Part shown: one piece after another, positions 18,955-27,120 of the stretch
Numbering within the stretch: position 1 is the stretch's first letter
Layout: each line of letters opens with the position of its first letter
NCBI GenBank assembly: GCA_016342745.1
Contig: JAEINT010000008.1
Location: 1-64,000, forward strand
DNA: 64,000 nt
Direction: 5' to 3'
DNA from: Labilibaculum sp.
GTDB taxonomy: Bacteria; Bacteroidota; Bacteroidia; Bacteroidales; Marinifilaceae
Notes under the pieces: generated by a model
The model's input: the letters and a program-made list of their open reading frames with translations, nothing else
Told to the model about the DNA's origin: nothing
The model's database searches: none
Translations under genes and position numbers: made by a program

Positions 18955-20262
18955 ATGAAACAAATAGATTATAATTTAAAAATCAACAAAATGAAAACAA
19001 ACAAAAATGTGAGCATTTTAGCAATACTAATCGCACTATTCATGAGTACAGGAACAAGTTATGCACAAGAGAATTATTCTGTAGTAAAAAGAGTTGATAA
19101 TTTTAATCAGACTACAACATTTTATCCTACAAAAGCAAGAGCCGTAAATGGTGCTATTAGCGAAAATGTAGTAACCTCTGCAAAAAGAATCTTGCATAAA
19201 GAAAAACCATTCCTTAAAAAAGGAGTCGTGAAAACTGTAGGCGAGAAAAATCTTAGTGCATGGCAAATGACAAGCGACGAAGGAGGTAACCCTCAGAGTG
19301 CTCCAAACCCACTGACCTATTTTACAGCAGGAGCTGCTTCTGATTTGTTAACTCAGGTTGAAAGATGTATACAAATAATGGGTTTGGATGTTGAAGATGT
19401 AAAAGTAGAAACAGAATTCTTCTTCAGGTGGGACAATATTATGACTGATAACTGGTCGGGCTATACCGATAAAGTGGTTTCTAATATCCTTATAAAAAGT
19501 AATGAGCCAGCTGAAAAGATAAAAGAATTAAAGGAAATGGCAGTTAGAGCTTGGTCGATTGGTGAATCTTTAGCTAATAAAACACCAATTAATAAAGCTA
19601 ATATAATTAATGGTGATGATTGGGATGGAAAAGCAGCCAAAGCTGGACAGATTCCATCGCCTGTTTCTAAAGATAATGGTCGTACAATTTCGAATACAAC
19701 TACAGCTTTAAAATTGCAAACCATAGATGTTAAAGAAGACCTTAGTATGGATATGAATAACTTTCCAAAAGAAATGAGTTTCTCGGAAGTAGGTGTTGCT
19801 GAATCAGCTCATGATGCTAAACGTCCATATTTCCATAAGATTAGAGCAAAATCATTAACATCACACTACGAAACTTGGGAGCTTTATTCTGATGATAGCC
19901 GTGGTTATAAAGGGATAAATGCAGCTCCTACTTCAAGAGAATACTTTACTCTAGGAACCTCGTTTTGTTTGATGAGCCAATTGACTCCAAACCAGAAGTA
20001 TTTTGCGAAAAAAGGTATTAAAATTGATGATTTTGGAGTTGAGCACCAGTTTAATTACCGACAAGAGAATTTCATGACTCCAACAATGACAGGAGAGATG
20101 ACCGATGTGGTAACTAGAATTCTTGTTAAAAGTGATGCTGATAAAGAATTGGCAAATCAATTCGCAGTCCAAGCTCTTCGTTGTTGCTTTGCTGGAGAAG
20201 GAATAGTTTATGAAACTGAGATGGAAACAAGTATTTATTTGAATGGAAAATTAGTTAAATAA
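18955..20262 (+). CDS. Exported protein with two OsmC-like domains
   Basis: 435 residues. A signal peptide is evident (NVSILAILIALFMSTGTSYAQ); Met 13 at 18991 gives a more typical signal peptide and may be the real start. Two OsmC/Ohr-like repeats follow: domain 1 about residues 95-230 (NPLTYFTAGAASDLLTQ) and domain 2 about residues 290-430 (SREYFTLGTSFCLMSQL). OsmC proteins are normally cytoplasmic thiol peroxidases with two reactive cysteines. Here domain 2 keeps cysteines at both expected places (C338 and C410/C411). Domain 1 has Asp 130 at the first and no Cys at the second. Its position between the AraC genes and rdhA suggests a periplasmic thiol or peroxide function tied to dehalogenation. 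The fold call rests on motif reading only. Confidence 0.7.
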   Translation: MKQIDYNLKINKMKTNKNVSILAILIALFMSTGTSYAQENYSVVKRVDNFNQTTTFYPTKARAVNGAISENVVTSAKRILHKEKPFLKKGVVKTVGEKNLSAWQMTSDEGGNPQSAPNPLTYFTAGAASDLLTQVERCIQIMGLDVEDVKVETEFFFRWDNIMTDNWSGYTDKVVSNILIKSNEPAEKIKELKEMAVRAWSIGESLANKTPINKANIINGDDWDGKAAKAGQIPSPVSKDNGRTISNTTTALKLQTIDVKEDLSMDMNNFPKEMSFSEVGVAESAHDAKRPYFHKIRAKSLTSHYETWELYSDDSRGYKGINAAPTSREYFTLGTSFCLMSQLTPNQKYFAKKGIKIDDFGVEHQFNYRQENFMTPTMTGEMTDVVTRILVKSDADKELANQFAVQALRCCFAGEGIVYETEMETSIYLNGKLVK

Positions 20263-20295
20263 TATTCCTACTATCATTCTAATTTTCACATCATT

Positions 20296-20334
20296 AAGTT
20301 CGACCTGTTTGAGATTATCAAATAGGTCGAACTT
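20296..20334 (+). terminator. Terminator of the OsmC-like gene
   Basis: A 17-bp stem (20296-20312 with 20318-20334, one G-T pair) with a 5-nt loop, followed by a short T-rich run. It separates the OsmC-like gene from rdhA transcription. Confidence 0.8.
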
Positions 20335-20490
20335 TATTTAAATGTTCGGTCTGTGCTTAGATTAGAAAATTCATTTTTCAATGGAACATTACGATTGAGG
20401 AAGTCAGATTATAAATTTTCGTGAAAGAACAATTTATCTCTATAGTCATTCATTTAATATTCCAAGTTGTGAAAAGTACCATTAAATCCG

Positions 20491-20532
20491 CATTCCGTCT
20501 CTTACTAACATTAGCCTAGTCTCATACATTTG
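20491..20532 (+). promoter_or_regulatory. rdhA promoter region with motif copy C
   Basis: CATTCCGTCTC-TTACTAACATTAGCC (20491-20515) resembles motif copies A and B. It is followed by TACATTTG (20525-20532), an exact TAnnTTTG -7 box, 57 bp before the rdhA start codon. There is no good -33 TTTG, which fits an activator-dependent promoter. Nothing else is seen in the 20335-20589 gap. Confidence 0.45.
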
Positions 20533-20589
20533 CTTAGGAGAAATTTATAGAAGAAAAGATTTAGGTGTCGAATATAAACTGAGTTCAAA

Positions 20590-22029
20590 ATGGGAAAATC
20601 AAAGGAAAAAGAGCACTCAACAGTAGGTCGAAGAGATTTTATGAAAAAAATAGGCTTAGGAGTTGGTGCTGTAGGTTTAGGTGCAGCAGCTTATGCTACC
20701 GGATTTAAGGATCTTGATAAAATGAAGGCTTCCCCTTTAGCTGAACGGAAATTACCGTTTTGGGTTAAAGAGGTAGATGAGCCAACAGTCGAAATTGATT
20801 GGGAGAATTTGGAAATATTCCATGGTCCGGAGAATACTTTATTTAATCCTGCTTCCTGGGAAAATCCAAAAGACTACTTTGATATTTACAATAAAAACAT
20901 TGAATCTACAAAGAAAAATGTCCAAGATAATGTTCCTGGCTTATCGCTAAAAGATAGAGCTTTAGCGGATGCTAACTGTTGGGGATGGGGAGGACGTTCA
21001 GGTGCTGATTTAGCTCCACCATGGACAGGTGCTAACGTTGAGGCAAACCCTAAGTGGGAACATCCCACCATGTTTTATACTCCTGATGATTACGGAGTAT
21101 CGAAACATGAAGGAACTCCGGAAGAAAACTCCAAAATGTTAAGAACAGCAGGAAGAATTATGGGGGCTGCTGATATGGGTTTTGTAAAGCTTGACGAAAA
21201 AACGAAAAAATTACTTTGGGGTAAAATTACATTTGAAGACGTTGAAAAAGGCTATGCAGAGCCAGAAAAAAACAAATTTGTTTTACCAAATAAAGATTTA
21301 TGGGCAGTATGTTCACTTGTACCTCAGTCGTTATGGATGCAGCAATATTCTGAGAGAATGAGCTGGGCTTCTAGTAATACAATGAGCTATTCTAGAGCTA
21401 ACATTTTCGGCAATAGATTGAGTGTATTTTTGCGAGGTTTAGGATATCAATCCTATGGAGGAGATACTGAGTCTATGGGACGCTCAGTAGGCTTTGGAGT
21501 GATGGCAGGATTGGGAGAATATGGTCGAGCGGGCATATTGGTTAGTCCAAAATATGGAACCGATATTAGAACTGTATTGATAACGATTACAGATTTACCC
21601 TTAGCAGTAACAAAGCCGATAGATGCAGGTATTACCAAGTTTTGCGAGACATGTAAAAAATGTGGAGAAATGTGTCCTTCAGGTGCCATTAGTATGGAAG
21701 AAAAACCATTTTGGGGAGGTGGTGCTCCTTGGCAAGCGAAAGGTATTAAAGGATGGTATATGGATGCAAAAAAGTGTTATACCTATATGTTGGGAGGAGA
21801 ACCAGATTGTAGTCGCTGTCAAACCACTTGTCCATTTACAAAATTTGACGAAGCAGTAATACATGATCTAATCAAATTATCAATCGGAACTGCACCTATG
21901 TTAAATTCTGCAATCCGAAAAATGGATGATGTATTTGGCTACGGCGAAGAGTCAGATCTTACTGAAACACCTTGGGATCTTGATCCAATGGATATTCCTT
22001 TATATGGTTTAGATAAATCACGATCATAA
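20590..22029 (+). CDS. rdhA: Tat-exported reductive dehalogenase catalytic subunit
   Basis: 479 residues, usual RdhA size. The twin-arginine signal GRRDFMKKIGLGVGAVGLGAA starts near residue 15. The corrinoid-binding catalytic domain shows the family segments YSERMSWASSN, RANIFGNRLSVFLRGLGYQS and GLGEYGRAGILVSPKYG-R, then TDLPLAVTKPIDAGI. Two [4Fe-4S] motifs follow: C352-x2-C355-x2-C358-x3-C362-P, and C396 with C407-x2-C410-x3-C414-P. RdhA enzymes remove halogen from organic compounds at the outer face of the membrane, often as terminal respiratory reductases. The neighbours RdhB and RdhC support a respiratory form. Substrate unknown. rdhB follows after 75 bp and a terminator ends the unit. 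Confidence 0.93.
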   Translation: MGKSKEKEHSTVGRRDFMKKIGLGVGAVGLGAAAYATGFKDLDKMKASPLAERKLPFWVKEVDEPTVEIDWENLEIFHGPENTLFNPASWENPKDYFDIYNKNIESTKKNVQDNVPGLSLKDRALADANCWGWGGRSGADLAPPWTGANVEANPKWEHPTMFYTPDDYGVSKHEGTPEENSKMLRTAGRIMGAADMGFVKLDEKTKKLLWGKITFEDVEKGYAEPEKNKFVLPNKDLWAVCSLVPQSLWMQQYSERMSWASSNTMSYSRANIFGNRLSVFLRGLGYQSYGGDTESMGRSVGFGVMAGLGEYGRAGILVSPKYGTDIRTVLITITDLPLAVTKPIDAGITKFCETCKKCGEMCPSGAISMEEKPFWGGGAPWQAKGIKGWYMDAKKCYTYMLGGEPDCSRCQTTCPFTKFDEAVIHDLIKLSIGTAPMLNSAIRKMDDVFGYGEESDLTETPWDLDPMDIPLYGLDKSRS

Positions 22030-22104
22030 AAATATAAAGAAAAAAATGAAACGTGTCCCGAATAATCGGGATGGATTTAATAAAGCAAATAAAATTACAA
22101 TCAT

Positions 22105-22416
22105 ATGAAATTAATTAGTTGGATTTGGTTCTGGTATATTTTAGTTGGCTTTTTAATGGGTGGAGGTGCTGTGTTAATGTGGCATTATCTTAAAAATATT
22201 TCCATAAAGCTAAAATGGTTCGAATGGATTTTATCAATCCTAGCATTCATAACATTCATGTTTATGAGTCAAACATTTATTGCATCCTTTCAGGAGAATG
22301 AACCTCGTGCTGCATGGCTTACTCTTGTCTTTTTGGGCATACCTATTCTATTAATGGGTGTAATCATATATAGATCCATAAACAAGAGGCTAGTTAAAAA
22401 TAAAGAAGTTAGCTAA
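22105..22416 (+). CDS. rdhB: Reductive dehalogenase membrane anchor RdhB
   Basis: 103 residues with three strongly hydrophobic helices (about 5-27, 42-63, 74-92). This is the standard RdhB pattern, a small three-helix membrane protein encoded next to rdhA. The motif FMSQTFIASFQENEPRAAW between helices 2 and 3 resembles the conserved ExEPRAA-type extracytoplasmic loop of RdhB, thought to hold RdhA to the membrane. Translation may be coupled to a tiny upstream frame (22046-22108) whose stop overlaps the rdhB start. Confidence is high because of family features and position. Confidence 0.88.
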   Translation: MKLISWIWFWYILVGFLMGGGAVLMWHYLKNISIKLKWFEWILSILAFITFMFMSQTFIASFQENEPRAAWLTLVFLGIPILLMGVIIYRSINKRLVKNKEVS

Positions 22417-22435
22417 TGGTGTGCAATTGAGTAAT

Positions 22436-22476
22436 AACCTGAGTTTGATTTACTATTTAAATATCAAGCTCAGGTT
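22436..22476 (+). terminator. Hairpin after rdhAB
   Basis: A 14-bp stem (22436-22449 with 22463-22476, one G-T pair) with a 13-nt loop and a weak T-rich tail, 20 bp after the rdhB stop. It probably ends the rdhAB transcript or attenuates read-through into the electron-transfer genes. Confidence 0.65.
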
Positions 22477-22584
22477 AATTTATAAAACATACCAGCTTCA
22501 ACCAACAAAAGCATACATCATCTACTAATCAATAGCGACTTAGTAAATAAAGCCTTGTTTTTGATAAGCACTAATAATTAACAA

Positions 22585-22890
22585 ATGAATTTTAAGCAAA
22601 AAATAATAGCTAAAAAATTAAAACAAGAATTAAGCATTAAAAATGGCGTAATTCTTATAGATCAAACATCCTGTGATGGTTGTGGAAAGTGCATTGAGAC
22701 ATGTCCACACACGGCAATTAAAATCATTGCCCTAACCAATGAAGAAGTTAAAAAACTATCATTTAAAGGGCGATTAAAGGTAAGAATCAAAGGAAAAAAC
22801 AAAGCAAGCATCAATCCTGATTTATGCACTGCTTGCGGATTATGCATGATTCAGTGTCATGAATTCGCAATTCATAAAGTTGAAAATTAA
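22585..22890 (+). CDS. 2[4Fe-4S] ferredoxin
   Basis: 101 residues. Two cysteine motifs, CDGCGKCIETCP (about residues 30-41) and CTACGLCMIQC (about 82-92), each fit a [4Fe-4S] site; the second lacks the usual trailing Pro, having His. No signal peptide is visible, so it is probably cytoplasmic or on the inner face of the membrane. It lies 6 bp before the DUF4405 gene, so the two are surely co-transcribed. In this setting it would carry low-potential electrons, perhaps from pyruvate:ferredoxin oxidoreductase, to the membrane proteins that feed the dehalogenase. That route is inference. Confidence 0.88.
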   Translation: MNFKQKIIAKKLKQELSIKNGVILIDQTSCDGCGKCIETCPHTAIKIIALTNEEVKKLSFKGRLKVRIKGKNKASINPDLCTACGLCMIQCHEFAIHKVEN

Positions 22891-22896
22891 ATAAGC

Positions 22897-23454
22897 ATGA
22901 ATACATCAAATAATAAAACACGTTTCTACATATACACAATTACTCTATTGCCATTTATTATTCTATTGGCAACTGGATTCGTTTTACTAAAGTATCACAC
23001 AGGAGCTCCACTAGATTCAACAGTAATGGGACAAAATGCTCATTTCTGGTTTTCATTTCATAAGATAATAGCAATAATATCTACTCCCCTGCTTTTACTC
23101 CACCTTTTTGTAAAAACAGATTGGGTAAAAAAATTCTTCACCTTAAAGCTTAAAGATCGATTTAAAACATCCAACATATTCTTGTTCATCATATTCTTCT
23201 TATGTGCGTTAACAGCTTTTAGTGCGACATTTATTTTCGATGGGTCTGATATTGCTAAAGTATTAGGTGGCATTCATAACAAAATCGGACTTGTCCTCAT
23301 TCTTGTATTTACCATTCACATCTGGAATTACAGAAAAGTAATTATCAATCAGCTTAAAAAATTAAACTATGCAACAGTCAACAATAGTTATTCAAAAGGG
23401 GTTAACGCAGCATTAAAAGACTACAAGAAAGAAAAACTTAAAGGTGCTAAATAA
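22897..23454 (+). CDS. DUF4405 membrane protein, probable cytochrome b-type
   Basis: 185 residues with four hydrophobic helices (about 9-28, 48-68, 88-112, 126-148). Histidines lie within or beside them: H53 region SFHKI, LLLHLF, GGIHNKIG, FTIHIWNY, the kind of pattern used for heme b ligation. The family is DUF4405, which often occurs next to NosR/RdhC-like flavinylated proteins in bacterial extracytoplasmic electron-transfer systems. The basic C-terminal tail (residues about 150-185) is probably cytoplasmic. Likely job: passing electrons across the membrane between the ferredoxin and the FMN-protein of the next gene. Heme binding is inferred, not shown. Confidence 0.8.
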   Translation: MNTSNNKTRFYIYTITLLPFIILLATGFVLLKYHTGAPLDSTVMGQNAHFWFSFHKIIAIISTPLLLLHLFVKTDWVKKFFTLKLKDRFKTSNIFLFIIFFLCALTAFSATFIFDGSDIAKVLGGIHNKIGLVLILVFTIHIWNYRKVIINQLKKLNYATVNNSYSKGVNAALKDYKKEKLKGAK

Positions 23455-23589
23455 ATAGCCATTTTAAGTTACGCAAAAGGCAAGCATGCCTCGCCTAGTC
23501 CTCGAAAATCAATCGAAGAAATAATGCGCTTTGTATAAGCGCTAAAACAATGAAAAAATTGTTTACAGCTAATATTTGAACAGATTACA

Positions 23590-24774
23590 ATGTGTTACAA
23601 AAAAACAAACAAAAATAAAATAGAATCATGGTTGGCTATGATTGCCATAATTACAATTATAATCGCCTGGTTTGCTGGCAAACAACTAGAAAGTTCAGAT
23701 ATCCTTTCAAGCATTAAAGAAAAAATGCCTGAGATTGAAAAGTTGGAAGAAATTGACAATGCAACCTACAAAATTTATAATGCAGAAGGTGAAAATTTAG
23801 GGTACATAACTGTTGAGTCATCAATGGGCTATGGTGGTCCCTTACAAATGGCTGTTGCCGTAGATTCAACGGGAAGTATATTCAACTTAGCAGTTGTAAA
23901 CTCAAAAGAAACCCCTTCTTATCTAGCTAAAGTTTTAGATAAAAAATTTCTTGATAAAATTATAGGTAAAACTTATGATGAAGAATATTCGCTAGGAAAT
24001 GGAATAGATGGTATTTCTAGTGCCACCTATTCGTCAAGTGCAATTGTTGAAGCCTCGAAAAAAGGTAATCGTTATGTAGCAGCCACTATATTAGGCTTAG
24101 ATGTTCCTAAAGAAAAAATCCCTTCCATACAATTTGACCTTCCCGAAATGGTTTTATTATTACTTTTTTTGGTTGGCTATATTGCTCACAAAAAAACATT
24201 TAAACATACAAAAATTGCCAGATGGGGAACAATGTTAGTTGGTTTAATTGTTATAGGATTTACATACAATCAGCCTTTTACACTTTCCATGGTGAATCAA
24301 TTGCTTTTAGGCTATTTTCCTCCCTTACATTCTCATTTGTACTGGTATTTACTTCTGGGTGGAGTTTTCTTTGTATTCACCATTGATAATAAGAATGCAT
24401 ACTGCTCATGGTTTTGTCCATTTGGTGCCGCACAAGACTGTATGGGATTAGTTGGAGGTGCAAAAAATAGATCGGTAGGTAAGTTTAAAAATGGATTTAA
24501 ATGGGCCTTACGAATTATAACACTATTGGCTATCATCATCGCATTATTACTCAGAAACCCTGGTGTAACAAGCTATGAAATATTTGGCACTTTATTTAAA
24601 CTCACAGGTAACAGTTTACAATTTGGAATACTAGGAATTGTTCTGGTTTCCTCTGTATTTATCAAAAGGCCATGGTGTAATTACTTATGCCCCTTAGGTC
24701 CGGTAACCGATCATTTTACAAACACTAGAAGATTTATAATAAACAAATGGAAAAGGAAAAAGGTAATAACATAA
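23590..24774 (+). CDS. rdhC: RdhC/NosR-like flavinylated iron-sulfur membrane protein
   Basis: 394 residues. An N-terminal membrane helix (about 12-30) is followed by an FMN-binding domain (about 60-165) with DGISSATYSSS, in which Thr 146 is the probable covalent FMN site. Helices follow at about 185-200, 215-230, 255-265, 305-320 and 335-352. Two CX3CP motifs lie in the cytoplasmic-side loops: C272-x3-C276-P and C363-x3-C367-P. This layout is that of RdhC and the related NosR/NirI proteins, which carry electrons to periplasmic reductases. ApbE-type flavin transferase, needed for flavinylation, is not in the window. RdhC also has a proposed role in signalling; electron transfer to RdhA is the simplest reading. 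Confidence 0.88.
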   Translation: MCYKKTNKNKIESWLAMIAIITIIIAWFAGKQLESSDILSSIKEKMPEIEKLEEIDNATYKIYNAEGENLGYITVESSMGYGGPLQMAVAVDSTGSIFNLAVVNSKETPSYLAKVLDKKFLDKIIGKTYDEEYSLGNGIDGISSATYSSSAIVEASKKGNRYVAATILGLDVPKEKIPSIQFDLPEMVLLLLFLVGYIAHKKTFKHTKIARWGTMLVGLIVIGFTYNQPFTLSMVNQLLLGYFPPLHSHLYWYLLLGGVFFVFTIDNKNAYCSWFCPFGAAQDCMGLVGGAKNRSVGKFKNGFKWALRIITLLAIIIALLLRNPGVTSYEIFGTLFKLTGNSLQFGILGIVLVSSVFIKRPWCNYLCPLGPVTDHFTNTRRFIINKWKRKKVIT

Positions 24775-24866
24775 CACAAATAATGACCATAGCAGTTGTT
24801 CTTATATGCATGCTGTTAATCATTTCATTACTTAAAACAAATATTCAAAATCTATTAAACTTTTAA
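24747..24866 (+). CDS. Small single-helix membrane protein
   Basis: 39 codons, MEKEKGNNITQ followed by a hydrophobic helix (MTIAVVLICMLLIISLL) and a short polar end. Its start lies inside the 3' end of the rdhC-like gene (28-bp overlap in another frame), which is usual for translationally coupled operon members. Too small for family assignment. A one-helix accessory to the FMN/iron-sulfur membrane protein is plausible. The charged N-terminus plus a single helix argues for a real product; the weak ribosome-binding site argues for caution. Confidence 0.5.
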   Translation: MEKEKGNNITQIMTIAVVLICMLLIISLLKTNIQNLLNF

Positions 24867-24926
24867 TACAATGTATAGTTCACAATAATTTTCCACTTAA
24901 CTAATACCATTTAAATCAAAAAAACT

Positions 24927-25838
24927 ATGAAAACACAATTATCGTTAGCAATTTTAACTTTACTATTATTTACTTTTGGATCCATAAAGTTACATGGTCA
25001 AGAAACAGCCCACTACACCCCTGGTGTGCAAGGAATTAAAGTAGGAACACTTCCTCCTCCTGGCTTTTACTACATAATGCACAATGTTTTTTATTCTGCT
25101 GACACCTATTATGATGGTGATGGAAACAAAGCGGACATTGATTTTGATCTAAATGTATTTGCCAACGTTCACCGCTTTCTTTATGTTTGGGAAGATGTGA
25201 TATTTGGTGCTAATTATGGCGTACACGTATTAGTTCCTACAACCAATACAGATATTAGCATAGGTGCATTCGGTGTAAATGATAGCAAATACGGAATTGG
25301 AGATATCGTAATAGAGCCAATTCTATTGGCTTGGAACAAACCAAAATATGATATATCTGTAGCCTTGGCTGCTATTGCTCCAGTAGGAAGTTATGATATT
25401 ACAGAAGCGGCTTCACCAGGAAAAAGTTTTTGGACTGGAATGTTAACATTTGGAGGAACTTATTATTTTAATTCTGAAAAATCATGGCATGCATCTATTT
25501 TAAATAGATACGAAATGCATAGTGAGAAAAAAGATTATGATGTAACTCCTGGAGATGATTTTACTTTTGAGTGGGGAATTGGTAAAACATTTGTATCTAA
25601 GCAAATATGGAGTCTTGGTGTTTCTGGATATGCACACTGGCAATTATCAGAAGATAAAGGAAATGATGTTTTATATGATGCTAGTATAAAAGATAAAATA
25701 TTTGCAGTTGGACCTGAAGTAACCTGTTATATTCCTAAAGCTAAATTAAATCTGGAAGTAAGAAGTCAGTTCGAATTTGGAGCTATTGATAGACCACAAG
25801 GAACAAAGTATTGCTTATCGTTATTTAAAAATTTCTAA
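24927..25838 (+). CDS. Outer-membrane protein, phenol MetA-pathway (SphA-like) type
   Basis: 303 residues with a signal peptide (LSLAILTLLLFTFGSIKLHG). The mature part is rich in alternating beta-strands and aromatic residues. It starts HYTPGVQGIKVGTLPPPGFYYIMHNVFY, the hallmark of the PF13557-type family (meta-pathway of phenol degradation, SphA), and ends in a C-terminal Phe typical of outer-membrane beta-barrels. Family members occur in aromatic-degradation operons, where they are thought to move aromatic compounds across the outer membrane. As last gene of the dehalogenase module, it suggests a haloaromatic substrate. A terminator follows. Confidence 0.8.
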   Translation: MKTQLSLAILTLLLFTFGSIKLHGQETAHYTPGVQGIKVGTLPPPGFYYIMHNVFYSADTYYDGDGNKADIDFDLNVFANVHRFLYVWEDVIFGANYGVHVLVPTTNTDISIGAFGVNDSKYGIGDIVIEPILLAWNKPKYDISVALAAIAPVGSYDITEAASPGKSFWTGMLTFGGTYYFNSEKSWHASILNRYEMHSEKKDYDVTPGDDFTFEWGIGKTFVSKQIWSLGVSGYAHWQLSEDKGNDVLYDASIKDKIFAVGPEVTCYIPKAKLNLEVRSQFEFGAIDRPQGTKYCLSLFKNF

Positions 25839-25879
25839 GAACACCATTACTATTTTGCACTAAAAAGAGTTAGTATATA

Positions 25880-25920
25880 AAAACGCTCTACAAGTCGATT
25901 AACTCGTAGAGCGTTTTATT
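25880..25920 (+). terminator. Terminator of the dehalogenase module
   Basis: A 12-bp stem (25880-25891 with 25906-25917) and a 14-nt loop that can extend inwards by three pairs, then TTATT. It closes the plus-strand block before the convergent KDG kinase gene. Confidence 0.85.
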
Positions 25921-26057
25921 TATAAAGATTTGTTGAAGTCTGTTAGCACCCCATTTTTAACTAGAATACCTTTTCAAACACCAATCTACTATATATATTA
26001 CTTTCTATTTCACAACAATCTGAAAATAGAAAAATCAACTTTAATAATATTTCACTC

Positions 26058-27089
26058 CTACCAATCAATTCGGCCTTTCGATTCTCCCTTCATCAATCTT
26101 TCAACATCAGCAACACTTGCCACATTAACATCTCCTGAAACGGTATGCTTAATAAATGAAGCTGCTATCGCAAAATCGATTACACGCTGATTATCCTCTG
26201 GGAAATTTAAAAATCCATAAACCAATCCAGCCATTAAGGCATCTCCTCCTCCAACTCGATCAACAATATGAGTAATTTCGTATGTAGGCGATTCCATTAC
26301 ACGGTTTCCATCAAACAAGATTCCTACCCAAGTATTGTGATTCGCATTAATGGTTCCTCGGCGTGTTGTAATCACCTTTTTGATTCTCGGATATTTCTGC
26401 ATTAATTGTTTTGCAACCAATCCAAAAGTAAACTTAGAATATTCTACATTAGGAGGCAAATTGCTCTGAACTCCTAAAACTTTTTCTGCATCAAATTCGT
26501 TTCCAATAAGCACATTAGTCCTTGCGATAAGACGTGGCATTACCTCCTCTGCTTTATTTCCTTCTTTCCACAACTTGCTTCGATAATTTACATCACAAGA
26601 AACGGTAATTCCCATTTCATTGGCTTTTATTAAAGCTTCTTCCAATACCTCAGTTGCACCTGAAGATATGGCTGGAGTAATCCCAGTCCAATGAAACCAA
26701 CTAGCATCTTGAAATATCTCTTCCCAATCGATCATCCCCTTTTTCATACTTGTAAAAGCTGAATGAGCTCGATCGTAAACCACTTTAGAGCCTCTGGCTA
26801 CTGCTCCTGTCTCCAGGTAATAGATTCCCATGCGCTCTCCTCCAAAAACAATATGACTGGTGTCTACACCACATTCATTTAGCGTCTCTTTACAGGATTT
26901 ACCAATATCATTATCCGGCAATCTGGTTATATAGGCAGTTGGAATCCCATAATTTGCCAATGATACAGAAACATTCACTTCACCTCCGCCAAAAGTACCA
27001 GCAAAAATGTCTGTTTGTGAAAAGCGTTTGTAGCCAGGCGTTGCTAGTCGCAACATAATTTCTCCGAAAGTGATTACTTTTTTATTCAT
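26058..27089 (-). CDS. kdgK: 2-dehydro-3-deoxygluconate kinase, copy 1
   Basis: 343 residues of the PfkB/ribokinase family. N-terminal KVITFGEIMLRLATPGYKRF and the C-terminal PfkB signature DRVGGGDALMAGLVYG, with the catalytic Asp, are clear. Phosphorylates 2-keto-3-deoxygluconate to KDPG. It is very similar along its whole length to the kinase at 29894-30931. It is grouped with a TauE/SafE permease (31 bp away) and a GntR gene. The second kinase copy may serve another uronic acid route or a different expression state. Cytoplasmic. Confidence 0.9.
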   Translation of the reverse strand: MNKKVITFGEIMLRLATPGYKRFSQTDIFAGTFGGGEVNVSVSLANYGIPTAYITRLPDNDIGKSCKETLNECGVDTSHIVFGGERMGIYYLETGAVARGSKVVYDRAHSAFTSMKKGMIDWEEIFQDASWFHWTGITPAISSGATEVLEEALIKANEMGITVSCDVNYRSKLWKEGNKAEEVMPRLIARTNVLIGNEFDAEKVLGVQSNLPPNVEYSKFTFGLVAKQLMQKYPRIKKVITTRRGTINANHNTWVGILFDGNRVMESPTYEITHIVDRVGGGDALMAGLVYGFLNFPEDNQRVIDFAIAASFIKHTVSGDVNVASVADVERLMKGESKGRIDW

Positions 27090-27120
27090 TGTTTTGAAAC
27101 TGAAGATTTATTTAAAACGG

